The notes below the pieces were generated by a model. That model saw only the letters and a list, made by a program, of their open reading frames with translations. It searched no databases and was not told where the DNA came from. 64,000 nt of DNA from Acidimicrobium ferrooxidans (GTDB lineage: Bacteria; Actinomycetota; Geothermincolia; Fen-727; Anoxymicrobiaceae), in assembly GCA_020723485.1 (NCBI GenBank), contig DYIU01000002.1:839190-903189 (forward strand), read 5' to 3'. Position 1 is the stretch's first letter, and every line of letters begins with the position of its first letter. A program made the position numbers and the translations under genes. This document shows, piece after piece, positions 1 to 8,424 of this stretch.

Positions 1-106
1 CCTCTCCGGGATAGGCCGCTTCAGCAAGTAGCGGGGTGCCTGCCCGGGCAATCCAGTAGAAGCGCTGTCTTCGGGACAGTGCGGCGCGACAGAAGAAAGG
101 ACCCTT

Positions 107-562
107 GTGACAGCCAAGAGAATCGCGTCCCTCGTTATCTGTATGGCGGTCGTCGCGTCGCTCGCGGCTTCGCTCGCCGGCTGCGGCTCCACCGCCTCGG
201 ATGACAAGGGCGAGGGGGCGGAACCATCCTGGGTTCAGACCGAGCTCTTCTTCGGAAGGAGCATCCCGGCCGGGGGCGAGGTCACCGAGGAAGCTTTCCA
301 GCAGTTCCTCGAGGAGGTCGTCACGAAGGAGTTCCCGGCGGGACTGACCGTTTGCGACGCCTACGGACAGCAGCAGGACGAGGGCGCCCCGATAACGAAG
401 CAGAAGACCAAGGTTGTGCTGCTTGTCCACCAGAAGACCGAGTCCAACGAGGACGCCGTCGAGCGCGTAATAGCGGCCTACCGGCAGCGCTTCGGCAAAC
501 CGCAGGTCATGCATACCGAGCAGGCCGTCGAGCCGGAGTTCTTCGCGGGCGGCGTGGATTGA
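107..562 (+). CDS. DUF3574-family lipoprotein
   Basis: A 151-residue secreted protein with a GTG start preceded by a purine-rich RBS (AGAAAGGA). Residues 1-26 form a lipoprotein signal ending in the lipobox LAGC, so the mature protein should be membrane-anchored outside the cytoplasm. The remainder (WVQTELFFGRS..., FPAGLTVCDAYGQ, VVLLVH, then a helix with AYRQRFGKPQV) matches the layout I know for DUF3574, a small ferredoxin-like fold of unknown function. The 5' leader carries an imperfect hairpin at 62-82. Nothing in the sequence gives a biochemical role; the next gene is also a lipoprotein. Confidence 0.8.
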   Translation: MTAKRIASLVICMAVVASLAASLAGCGSTASDDKGEGAEPSWVQTELFFGRSIPAGGEVTEEAFQQFLEEVVTKEFPAGLTVCDAYGQQQDEGAPITKQKTKVVLLVHQKTESNEDAVERVIAAYRQRFGKPQVMHTEQAVEPEFFAGGVD

Positions 563-644
563 CGGGGCGGCGCGACCGCCCGTGAGCCTGGAGCAAAGGC
601 CCGACAGGCATTACTGGGGAGGCCGGGGGGCCGCCGGCGTATAG

Positions 645-1490
645 ATGACCATGCACATAGAGCACAAGAAGAGCGCCTGCCTTATACTGGCTGTCCTGCT
701 CCTGGCTCTCCTCGCCATGGGCGGCTGCGGAGGCGGCTCGGGCGGCGGGGCGGCATCGGCTCCCGGAACCCGGCCTTCATCTCCGTCGGCGCAGGGCGGC
801 GAGCGGTTCAGCTTCATCGTCTGTGGTGACCCGCAGAACAACTACGAGGTCTTCGACAGGGTGCTCGAGGCGGCTAAGTCGGTGGACTTCCTCATCATCG
901 CGGGAGACCTCACGGGGAGCGGGACCGCGACGGAGTTCCAGAGCTTCGTGAACGCCATTGATGCGAGCGGGGTCAAGTACTACGCGGTGCCCGGCAACCA
1001 CGACGTGGCTGCATCACCCGTTGACGGCAACTACGCCACGTACGTCGGAGCGCCCCACAGCTCGTTCAGCTACAAGAACGCGCACTTCATCCTGATCGAT
1101 AACAGCACGCCCGAGCTCGGTTTCTATCCAGCGGAGCGGGCATGGGCGCGCAGGGACCTCGACGCCGCGCGCAAGAAGGGATACGAGCATCTTATCGCCG
1201 TGGCGCACGTGCCCCCAGGCTACCCTTACTCGGCGTCGGCCACTGCCGACCAGATAACGGGGCTCGACGCCAACCACGAGCTGATACCGGTGCTTTCCGA
1301 GGGCGGCGTGAAGAACCTGTTCTGCGGACACCTCCACACGTACATGGAGGAGAGGGACGACGGGGTCACCGTCACCATCACCGGCGGCGCGGGCGCCCCG
1401 CTGCACTACATCGGCGGGGACGCCTACTACCACTATGTCCTCGTCGAGGTCGATGGTGACAGGCTCACCCGGAAAGCGGTTAGAATATAG
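645..1490 (+). CDS. Calcineurin-like metallophosphoesterase, lipoprotein
   Basis: A 281-residue protein with a lipoprotein-type signal (hydrophobic LILAVLLLALLAMG followed by GC) and a Gly/Ser-rich spacer. The metallophosphoesterase motifs occur in order: GDPQ, GDLTG, GNHD (about residue 120), AHVP and GHLH (about residue 225). These residues bind the two metals in the calcineurin-like superfamily. It probably hydrolyses a phosphoester at the outer membrane face; the substrate cannot be deduced. The ATG at 651 is an alternative start. It belongs with the flanking small genes on the plus strand. Confidence 0.85.
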   Translation: MTMHIEHKKSACLILAVLLLALLAMGGCGGGSGGGAASAPGTRPSSPSAQGGERFSFIVCGDPQNNYEVFDRVLEAAKSVDFLIIAGDLTGSGTATEFQSFVNAIDASGVKYYAVPGNHDVAASPVDGNYATYVGAPHSSFSYKNAHFILIDNSTPELGFYPAERAWARRDLDAARKKGYEHLIAVAHVPPGYPYSASATADQITGLDANHELIPVLSEGGVKNLFCGHLHTYMEERDDGVTVTITGGAGAPLHYIGGDAYYHYVLVEVDGDRLTRKAVRI

Positions 1491-1531
1491 CGGTAAGAGG
1501 CGCGGAGACGCCCCGGCCCGACAGGAGGTAC

Positions 1532-1918
1532 ATGGCAGGCACGGGCAAACAGAAGGAGATAATAGTCCTCCTCGAGGAGGTGTTCGGCACCCATCCGGGC
1601 TCCGAGCTGGGGAAGCCCCTCAAGGAGGGCGCCTGCATTCAGGGGCAGGTCGAAGGGGAGGATTACAGCCTGGTCAAGAAGGGCGGCGTCCTGGTCGTCT
1701 CGCGGGGCACCGTGCCGAATCCGGATATCACCGTTGAGCTCAACCGGGCCGCCTGCGAATATATCGCAGGGGCGAAAGAGCTGCCCGAGTTCATAGAACG
1801 CGCACGGGAGTGTATCCGCGGCGAGAAAAAGGGCTGCTTGTTCACCTACTGCTACGACGCGAGCTTCCCGCGGCTTATGATGAAGGGCTACATGGACTTC
1901 GCCCGCGCGTTCATTTAG
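1532..1918 (+). CDS. SCP2-like small protein
   Basis: A 128-residue cytoplasmic protein with a strong RBS (AGGAGGT, 4 nt before the ATG). The pattern G-E-DYSLVKKGGVLVV..PNPDITVELN..ACEYIAGAKEL, with a C-terminal LMMKGYMDFAR, resembles SCP2/sterol-carrier-like lipid-binding domains, which use a similar 'PDxTV' strand and a C-terminal hydrophobic helix. The lipid-binding role is inference. The stop codon TAG is the first three bases of the palindromic element that follows. Confidence 0.55.
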   Translation: MAGTGKQKEIIVLLEEVFGTHPGSELGKPLKEGACIQGQVEGEDYSLVKKGGVLVVSRGTVPNPDITVELNRAACEYIAGAKELPEFIERARECIRGEKKGCLFTYCYDASFPRLMMKGYMDFARAFI

Positions 1919-2036
1919 GGTCAGACCACTTTCGTTCCATTAGAAACACCAGCATCATCAGCAACGCGCGCTACGCCGCAGGGATGTTCGTAATGTTGTT
2001 AGTGTTGCTTATGGAACGAAAGTGGTCTGACCCCTA
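1916..2036. repeat. Palindromic REP-like element, copy 1
   Basis: Two perfect 21-bp inverted arms (1918-1938 and 2013-2033) begin with GGGTCAGACC and enclose about 75 bp of lower-GC DNA. Outside the arms sit TAG on the left and CTA on the right, which are the stop codons of the two convergent genes on either side. The transcript would fold into one long hairpin and could act as a bidirectional terminator or mRNA stabiliser. The same arm core recurs at about 6.5, 10.2, 27.7, 35.7 and 62.0 kb. Confidence 0.85.
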
Positions 2037-4826
2037 CTGGGCGAGCTGGTCAAGTATCTCCTTGAGCTGGTTCAGGTAAGTGCCGTACGCGGCCCAGTCC
2101 CCCGCCTTCTGAGCGTCCACCGCCTTGTTGTAGAGGTCGAGCGCCTGCTTGCCCAGGTCGGTCGACGGCGCGGGCTGCTCGGCAGGCGTCGTGGGCGCCA
2201 CGGGCGTCGCCGGCGCCCCGGCGAAGATGCGCGCCACCGCCCCCTCGAGGGTAGGCTCCATCGCCACCTGGTCGCCGTACACGACCACCACCCTCTTCAC
2301 CTGCGGTATCTTTATCTGGGTCGCCTGAAGGTACAGCGGCTCCACGTATATGAGGGAGTCCTCGATAGGTATGACCAGGAGGTTCCCCCTTATGACCTGG
2401 GAGCCTGCCTGCCGCCACAGTGACAGCTGCCTGCTTATCTCCGGGTCCTGCTCGATGCGGCCTTCCACCTGTTCGGGCCCGTAGACCAGCTTGCCCGATG
2501 GGAAGACGAAGTTGATGAGCTCCCCGTAGTGGCCGGGGTCCATGCGCGCGCCCAGCCAGGCGATCATGTTCTGCTTGTTGTTCGGGGTGAACGGAAGGAG
2601 TAAGACCATCTCCTCGCGGGCTTCCCCGGGGATCTTCATGATGATGTAGTAAGGCGTCATCGGGAGGGCCTGGCCGTCCAGGGACTCCTTCGGGAACGCC
2701 CACTCGTCTTCCTTGTTGTAGAACTGGTCGGGGTTGGTCATGTGGAACGTGCGCAGGATGTTCGACTGGGCCAGGAACAGGTCCTCCGGGTAGCGGACGT
2801 GCCTGACGAGGTCGGCGGGCATCTTGTCGAGCGACGTGAATATCTGCGGGAATATCTTGCGGTAAGTCTGGATGACCGGGTCCCTGGGGTCGAAGACGTA
2901 GAGCTTCACCGTACCGTTATACGCGTCGATGACCGCCTTGACCGAGTTGCGCACGTAGTTGCCGATGCCCGAGGTCGGGACCGAGTAAGGGAACTTGTCG
3001 GTCGTCGCGTAGCAGTCGGCTACCCAGTAGAGCTTGCCGTCTTCCGAGAGCACCATGTAGGGGTCGGCGTCGAACTTGAGGAACGGGGCGCACTTGGCCA
3101 GCCGCTCCCTGATGTCGCGGTTGTACATCACCAGTGAGTCGTCGCGCACCTGGGCGCTGAACAGCAGGTTGACGTCGCGGAACCGTATGGAGAACAGCAG
3201 CTTGCGCCAGAACGAGTTGACCTTGACGCCGCCGGTGCCCTTGTAGACCTGGTGGACCTCCTTGTCCTTGGCCGGGTAATTGAACTCGGGCTCGGTGGTG
3301 CGCGTGACCACGTAGCTCTTCTGCAGCTCGCCGAAGTAGACCTCAGGCCTCGTGTTCTGCAGGTTTGTCGGCCCGGTTGGCGGGATATCGCTCAAGAGGA
3401 AGTTGGGGTTGCCCTCGGCGGTGACATCGTTGGTCGGGCTCATCACGGCCCCGAAGCCGTGTGTGTAGACCAGTGTCTTGTTGACCCAGGTCTGGGCAGA
3501 GGCCGGCAGGTTGGACTGGAGCATCTCCCTGGGCGCGATGTTCATCTGGCGGAAGTCGCCGTCGACGACATAGCGATCGACCCCTATGTCGTTGAACCGG
3601 TAGTACTGCCTGATGGACTGCAGCTGCTCGTAGGCGTCGAGCGCCGGGCGCGGGTCCCACAGCCTCACGTTCCGGAGCGTGGCGCGGTTGCGCACGATGG
3701 AGGCCAGGTCGAGGTTCTGCTCCGCGGGAAACGGGGTCGACTGCACCTTTTCGATGTCGTAGGCGTCACGGGTGAACTCGATCTCGCGCGCTATGTACTC
3801 TCTCTCCCTGGCACGCTCGGACGGCTTGACCACGTAGTTCTGCACTACGAGCGGGATTATTGTGCCGGCAACGAGCGCGACCACCACAAGAGACCCCACC
3901 GCAATGGCCGGCAGGAGCCAGCCCTTGCGCCAGATGTTGATGACGAGGATGGCCGCCGCGGCGATGGCGAGCCCCAGCATCACCCAGAGCGCGGGGACGC
4001 GCACGTTGGCGTCGGTATAACCGATGCCCTGGACAACGCCACGCTTGCTGAACAGGAGCTCGTACATGTTCAGCCTGTAGGACCAAGCCTTGACCAGGAA
4101 TACAGCCGCGAGGAGCAGTGAAAGGTGCGCCTTCACGTTCGGGGCGAACATATCGGGCCCGCGCCGCAGGCGGATGCCTCCGTCGAGCACGTATACCACG
4201 GCCACCGCTATGAAGACGAAGATGAGGGTACCCAGCAGCCAATCGACCAGCGCGCGCTGGAACGGGTAGGAGAACACATAGAAGCCTATGTCCTTGCCGA
4301 AGACCGGGTCGGTCCTGCCGAACGAGCTGTGATTGAGGAACTTCAAGAGGAGGTCCCATTTGCCTGCCCAGCCGAGCCCGGCGAAGAACGCCGCGACCAG
4401 CGCGAATATGAGGATGCCCCATCCAACCACGCGTTTCCACACGACGCGGGCCTTACCCACGAACTCCTCCAGGGGCGAGCCGGCCGCGTCGATCTGCTGG
4501 GGCGGCGGTATCTTCCGGGCGAGCCACAGGTTCCCGAAAAGAATCCCGAAGAAGAGCGCGCCGAATACGACCACCATCAGTATCTTCGCCACAAACGTCT
4601 TCCAGAAGAGGTTCTGGAAACCAATGTGGTTGTACCACAGGGCGTCCGTGTAGAACATCGCGAACGGGGTGATCACCGCGAAGAAGACGATGACGAGCAG
4701 CAGCACCACGAGTATTGCCACGCGCCGCTTGGTAAAGCCCGCCTTGATGCTGCTCTTGAGGTCGCCCACCTTGACCTTCTTGAGCCTGCTGGTGAGGTCC
4801 TCTATGTTGCCTGGTCCGGACGGCAT
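2034..4826 (-). CDS. UPF0182 (COG1615) integral membrane protein
   Basis: A 930-residue protein, the usual length for UPF0182, which is common in Actinobacteria and cyanobacteria and has no assigned function. About seven hydrophobic helices occupy residues 30-330, starting at RRVAILVVLLLVIVFFAV. A large polar domain (about 340-870) follows, with family-like blocks such as RNATLRNVRLWDPRP and YNRDIRERL. A Pro/Ala linker then leads to a C-terminal helical tail (KQALDLYNKAVDAQKAGDW) resembling a TPR-like helical pair. It lies 12 nt downstream of the sirtuin gene and is probably co-transcribed with it. Its stop codon abuts element copy 1. Confidence 0.9.
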   Translation of the reverse strand: MPSGPGNIEDLTSRLKKVKVGDLKSSIKAGFTKRRVAILVVLLLVIVFFAVITPFAMFYTDALWYNHIGFQNLFWKTFVAKILMVVVFGALFFGILFGNLWLARKIPPPQQIDAAGSPLEEFVGKARVVWKRVVGWGILIFALVAAFFAGLGWAGKWDLLLKFLNHSSFGRTDPVFGKDIGFYVFSYPFQRALVDWLLGTLIFVFIAVAVVYVLDGGIRLRRGPDMFAPNVKAHLSLLLAAVFLVKAWSYRLNMYELLFSKRGVVQGIGYTDANVRVPALWVMLGLAIAAAAILVINIWRKGWLLPAIAVGSLVVVALVAGTIIPLVVQNYVVKPSERAREREYIAREIEFTRDAYDIEKVQSTPFPAEQNLDLASIVRNRATLRNVRLWDPRPALDAYEQLQSIRQYYRFNDIGVDRYVVDGDFRQMNIAPREMLQSNLPASAQTWVNKTLVYTHGFGAVMSPTNDVTAEGNPNFLLSDIPPTGPTNLQNTRPEVYFGELQKSYVVTRTTEPEFNYPAKDKEVHQVYKGTGGVKVNSFWRKLLFSIRFRDVNLLFSAQVRDDSLVMYNRDIRERLAKCAPFLKFDADPYMVLSEDGKLYWVADCYATTDKFPYSVPTSGIGNYVRNSVKAVIDAYNGTVKLYVFDPRDPVIQTYRKIFPQIFTSLDKMPADLVRHVRYPEDLFLAQSNILRTFHMTNPDQFYNKEDEWAFPKESLDGQALPMTPYYIIMKIPGEAREEMVLLLPFTPNNKQNMIAWLGARMDPGHYGELINFVFPSGKLVYGPEQVEGRIEQDPEISRQLSLWRQAGSQVIRGNLLVIPIEDSLIYVEPLYLQATQIKIPQVKRVVVVYGDQVAMEPTLEGAVARIFAGAPATPVAPTTPAEQPAPSTDLGKQALDLYNKAVDAQKAGDWAAYGTYLNQLKEILDQLAQ

Positions 4827-4838
4827 ATCGCCCTCCTC

Positions 4839-5702
4839 CTAGTTCTCCCGCACCGCGGCGAGAGCCTTGTAGGCCTCCACGGCCTCAGGAAGCCTCTCGC
4901 CCGCTTTTCCGAGCACAATGATGTCAGCGAGGTCGTCGAACGCCGTGGACGCCACGTTGAAGAATACCATCCCCGCGTTGTTCCTGCGTGCGTACGTCGG
5001 AAGCGAGGCCGCGGGGAACACCTCCAGGCCGCATCCTACCACCAGCATGAGGTCGCAGCCCGTTGCGAGCTCCACGGCCCTGTGCAGGACCGGGGCGTTC
5101 AGGGGCTCGCCGAAGAGGACCACGTCCGGCTTTATCACACCGGCGCACTCCTTGCAGCTCGGGACCTCCCCGAACCAGCCGGTCTGCTTTATCTCGTCAT
5201 ACTGGTGGCGGCAGCCGCATGCCAGGCACGTCCCGGTGCGGTACGTGCCGTGAAGCTCGAGCACGTCGGTGCTGCCGGCGTCCTGGTGCAGGTTGTCGAT
5301 GTTCTGGGTGATGACCGCCTCGCACTTGCCCAGCCTCTCGAGCTCGCTGAGCGCGAGGTGCGCGGGGTTCGGCGTGGCGTTCTCGAGCAGGGGGTGCAGC
5401 TCCGAGGCCATCGACCAGAACTTGGAGGGGTCGTTCACGAACGACTCGAAGGTCGCGTATACGGAGGGGTCGAACCTTGTCCACAGCCCCCCGGGGGACC
5501 GGAAGTCGGGGATCCCGGACTCGACAGAGATGCCTGCGCCCGTCAGCGCGACTATCCTCTTCGACGCCTGGATCCTTCTCGCAACTTCCTCGATGTCTTC
5601 GCTCAAGAGGACCTCCGCCTCGAAGCCCGCCTTAATGCCTGCATGAACAAAACCGGCCTGGCTCACTTCAGCCACGGGGCCGGAACGGGGGCTTCGAGCC
5701 AT
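4839..5702 (-). CDS. Sir2-family NAD-dependent protein deacylase
   Basis: A 287-residue sirtuin. The NAD-binding motif GAGISVESGIPDFR (about residue 55), the catalytic TQNIDNLH followed by the general-base His in LELHGT, and a four-Cys zinc site (CLACG and CKECAG) are all present, so the enzyme looks complete. It should remove acyl groups from protein lysines using NAD+. The first 35 residues precede the normal sirtuin core and no clear Shine-Dalgarno sequence precedes this ATG, so the true start may lie further in. The UPF0182 gene follows 12 nt later. Confidence 0.93.
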   Translation of the reverse strand: MARSPRSGPVAEVSQAGFVHAGIKAGFEAEVLLSEDIEEVARRIQASKRIVALTGAGISVESGIPDFRSPGGLWTRFDPSVYATFESFVNDPSKFWSMASELHPLLENATPNPAHLALSELERLGKCEAVITQNIDNLHQDAGSTDVLELHGTYRTGTCLACGCRHQYDEIKQTGWFGEVPSCKECAGVIKPDVVLFGEPLNAPVLHRAVELATGCDLMLVVGCGLEVFPAASLPTYARRNNAGMVFFNVASTAFDDLADIIVLGKAGERLPEAVEAYKALAAVREN

Positions 5703-5740
5703 AGTTTATCACAACCCCCCGAGCGGGAAGTTGCTTTAGC

Positions 5741-6481
5741 TCAACCCCGGTCGGGGACGGGGCGGGGGACCTTGAAGCGGGCGGCGTCCAGGGCGATGCG
5801 GCTCAAGACTTTTGCCATGAAGAAGAAGCATGTGATGCTGCGGATTGATGAGGCACCCCGGAAGCGGCGCCGCATCCTCACGGGGACCTCGACCCAGCGT
5901 ATCCCCGCCGCGTGCATGAGGACCAGGGACTCGCTCTCCGGGTAGTCGAGCGGGTAGCTCGCTGCCAGGAAGGCTAGCGCCCTCCCGTTCATCGCGCGGA
6001 ACCCGGAGGTGGTGTCGGTCGCCCGCCTGCCGGTCGCGGCGCGCACCGCGGCGGCGAGCAGGAGCGTCCCCAGCCTCCTGTGCCACGGCGGCCTGTATCC
6101 AGATGTCCCGAGGAAGCGGGAGCCGATGACGACATCGGCCCTGCCCGAGGCGATAGGCGCCAGGAGGAGGTACACCTGGGACGGGTCGTGCTGGCCGTCA
6201 CCATCGACCTGGACCGCCATGTCGTACCCGTGCTCGAGAGCGAAGCTCATGCCCGTGCGCATGGCCGCCCCGATGCCCAGGTTCTCCCGGTGGCTGATGA
6301 CGCGTGCCCCTGCGGCCTCCGCCTCGGCGGCCGTAGAGTCGCCCGAGCCGTCATCCACAACCAGTACGTCCAGGAAGGGCGCCTGGTTCACGAGCTCGCG
6401 GACGACAATGCCCACGTTTCCCTGCTCGTTGTGGGCGGGGACTATAGCTATTATCCTGCCGTGGGCCGCCGCCTCCATCAC
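5741..6481 (-). CDS. GT2 family glycosyltransferase (DPM-like)
   Basis: A 246-residue GT-A enzyme. Seen in order: IAIVPAHNEQGNV, the nucleotide-binding VVDDGSGDST, ENLGIGAAMRTG, the metal-binding DGDGQHDP, and IGSRFLG. This order is typical of dolichol/polyprenyl-phosphate sugar transferases. It lacks the extra C-terminal membrane helices found in some relatives. Its start overlaps the stop of the upstream GT-C-like gene by 4 nt, so the two are translationally coupled. A lipid-linked sugar made by this enzyme could feed that membrane transferase (inference). Confidence 0.88.
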   Translation of the reverse strand: MMEAAAHGRIIAIVPAHNEQGNVGIVVRELVNQAPFLDVLVVDDGSGDSTAAEAEAAGARVISHRENLGIGAAMRTGMSFALEHGYDMAVQVDGDGQHDPSQVYLLLAPIASGRADVVIGSRFLGTSGYRPPWHRRLGTLLLAAAVRAATGRRATDTTSGFRAMNGRALAFLAASYPLDYPESESLVLMHAAGIRWVEVPVRMRRRFRGASSIRSITCFFFMAKVLSRIALDAARFKVPRPVPDRG

Positions 6482-8316
6482 GCCTCCGCAACATCGGGGT
6501 CAGGTCGTTTTGTTGCGTTTCCGGTCGGCAGGAGCGGGTGCACCCAGTCGATGACAACCAGTATGAGCGCCGCCGCGAGCAGGGAGTAGACCACCCACCA
6601 GCCTATCACCGTCCCCGGGCCCGAGGTGCGGACATCCGAGGCGGCAGGGTTGCGGTAGACCGCGTAATCCCCGGCCGCGCCGACGTACTCGAGCTCCGAG
6701 AGGTCGACCTGCTTCAGCTTTTCCGCCCCGGCGCCCCCGAGCTGCATGCCCGGAGGCTTTATGCCGCTCGCGGCGGCGTCCACCACCGAGGTAGCCGAGT
6801 CGGGCACCACTACGAGCCAGGAGTCCTCGAGCCTGTCCGCCGCGTCACTCCCGGGGCCAGGGCCGCTGTCGGAGCCGCCGTCCGTGGAGCTGACCTCGCG
6901 GAACATGCCCCCGGTCGTGGGCCGGCCGGTCAGGCCTGTTATGAGGTTCCCGAGTGACGGATCCATGGTGTGCACCACCTGCCCCGGCTCGCTGTTCGCC
7001 GCCACCAGCGCGGCGAGTTCCCCGGTACCCTCATCGAGGATGGGCTCGGCGTCCAGCGACTGGCTGCCGTGGTGCTGCCCGGCGCCCAGCAGGCTCAGCA
7101 GGGTCGAGGACCTCGCCTCGACAGGCCCCCGCCCCGGCACCTTCACCCCGGCGGGGATGTCGAGGCCGCCCGGCGGTGGCGCCTGGCCCATGCCGGGGCC
7201 GGGAGCGGCCTGGTCGAGCCTGTTCTTCAGGGCGCCGGCGGCACTCTTCCGCGCGCCGCCTCGCGTCGCGAACACCGGGTCGACCATCAGCAGCAGGGCC
7301 ACGGGTACTGACATTGCGGCGACCACCGCGACCTTCCAGCCCGACGACCCCCCCGCATAGTCCCGGGCACGGTCCGTGACGAACCCGTGGGCGGCCGAGA
7401 GGGCTATGCCTCCCAGCATCGCCAGGGGCACGAACACGTGACCGTCCCAGAACCTGTGGGGATAGAAGAAGAGTATGGGCACCATGCCAAGCAGGAAGCT
7501 GACCGGGAGGTAGTACCTGCCCTTCCTGAAGTAACAATAGATGACGCCGGCCGCCGCGGCCGCCCAGACGAGCAGGTGCAGGGTCATCCCCTCCGAGCCC
7601 CCCATCGGGCTCTCCAGGCTCAGCGACCGGTAGTTCACCAGGATATGTATTCCCCAGGGAAGCCACAGTGCGTAGGCGCCGACGAGGACGATGACGACCT
7701 CCTTCATGCGGTCCCGCCAGCGGTGAAGGCCGTAGATGAGGATGCCGAACGCCACCAGGTGCCCCAGTACGAGATGGCTGTAAAGCGCAAGGCCCAGCAG
7801 CACCGCGGCGGCTACCTTGCGGTCCTCCTCGAGCGAGATGAAGATGAAAGGAGTGATGATGAGCACCAGCGACGCGGCGCTCGTCACCGCGGTCTGCCAG
7901 AAGAAGACGAAGCAAGACGACAGGATGACAGTCCCGTAGAGCGCGGCGCGGCTCGAGAACAACCTGCGCATGCCGTACCAGGTGGAGAGCAGCACCATGT
8001 GAAAAGCGGAGAAGCTCACCAGCCGCCCGACCGTACTCATGGAGAACCCGAGGGAATCGAGGGAGTACATGACTACATGGAGGAGCGGCGGGTAGAGGTG
8101 CGGCCTTCCCACGGGGGCGAACTCCCAGAAGTCGTGAAGCGCAATCCCACCCGCGTCGCCGAAAGCGCGCGCTGTGCCCATGTGGTAGTAGATATCACGG
8201 AAGATGGGGAACTTGCTCCAGTTCGCTAGGGCGAGCGCGAGTAGAACCGCGATGAGGCCCAGCGATAGCGCGTCGTAAACGTCGAGGCGTCGGAACGCCG
8301 CGCGCAACCGGTCCAA
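6478..8316 (-). CDS. Multi-pass membrane protein, likely GT-C glycosyltransferase
   Basis: A 612-residue protein with a TTG start behind GGAGGGGAG. About ten hydrophobic helices lie in residues 15-345. An acidic-aromatic first loop (FRDIYYHMGTARAF, then HLYPPLLHVVMY) resembles the catalytic loop of PMT/STT3-type GT-C enzymes. A large extracytoplasmic domain (about 350-565) and a last helix (VIGWWVVYSLLAAALILVV) follow. Family assignment is by topology only. The last 14 or so codons (from GNATKRPDPDV) are encoded by a half copy of the REP-like element, so the C-terminus appears to have been rewritten by an insertion. Confidence 0.65.
   Translation of the reverse strand: MDRLRAAFRRLDVYDALSLGLIAVLLALALANWSKFPIFRDIYYHMGTARAFGDAGGIALHDFWEFAPVGRPHLYPPLLHVVMYSLDSLGFSMSTVGRLVSFSAFHMVLLSTWYGMRRLFSSRAALYGTVILSSCFVFFWQTAVTSAASLVLIITPFIFISLEEDRKVAAAVLLGLALYSHLVLGHLVAFGILIYGLHRWRDRMKEVVIVLVGAYALWLPWGIHILVNYRSLSLESPMGGSEGMTLHLLVWAAAAAGVIYCYFRKGRYYLPVSFLLGMVPILFFYPHRFWDGHVFVPLAMLGGIALSAAHGFVTDRARDYAGGSSGWKVAVVAAMSVPVALLLMVDPVFATRGGARKSAAGALKNRLDQAAPGPGMGQAPPPGGLDIPAGVKVPGRGPVEARSSTLLSLLGAGQHHGSQSLDAEPILDEGTGELAALVAANSEPGQVVHTMDPSLGNLITGLTGRPTTGGMFREVSSTDGGSDSGPGPGSDAADRLEDSWLVVVPDSATSVVDAAASGIKPPGMQLGGAGAEKLKQVDLSELEYVGAAGDYAVYRNPAASDVRTSGPGTVIGWWVVYSLLAAALILVVIDWVHPLLPTGNATKRPDPDVAEA
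6487..6518. repeat. REP-like element, single arm inside a coding 3' end
   Basis: One arm of the palindromic family (CGCAACATCGGGGTCAGGTC, then GTTTTGTTGCG) lies within the last codons of the GT-C gene. Short terminal repeats CGCAACA/TGTTGCG can pair across about 30 nt. No second arm is present nearby. Confidence 0.7.
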
Positions 8317-8403
8317 GCTCCCCTCCTCCGTCGAAGTCCGTTCTCAAGTGGATTATCGAGGGGGCCGGTTAAGCGCCGATTACCCGGCTGTTAAAAACGC
8401 GTT

Positions 8404-8424
8404 AAACGCAACACGGGGTCAATA
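8404..8424. repeat. Degenerate REP-like arm at the glyA stop
   Basis: The plus strand reads AACGCAACACGGGGTCAATA, close to the family arm AACGCAACATCGGGGTCAGG. On the minus strand its CTGACCCC block has become TTGACCCC, and the TGA inside it is the glyA stop codon. The flank 8317-8403 between glyA and the GT-C gene shows no other feature. Confidence 0.55.

Noticed and set aside
4125-5945. 606-codon open frame on the plus strand opposite UPF0182 and the sirtuin
   Set aside because: It is a high-GC antisense shadow: low-complexity Arg/Glu/Val composition, no recognisable domain, and it lies across two certain genes.
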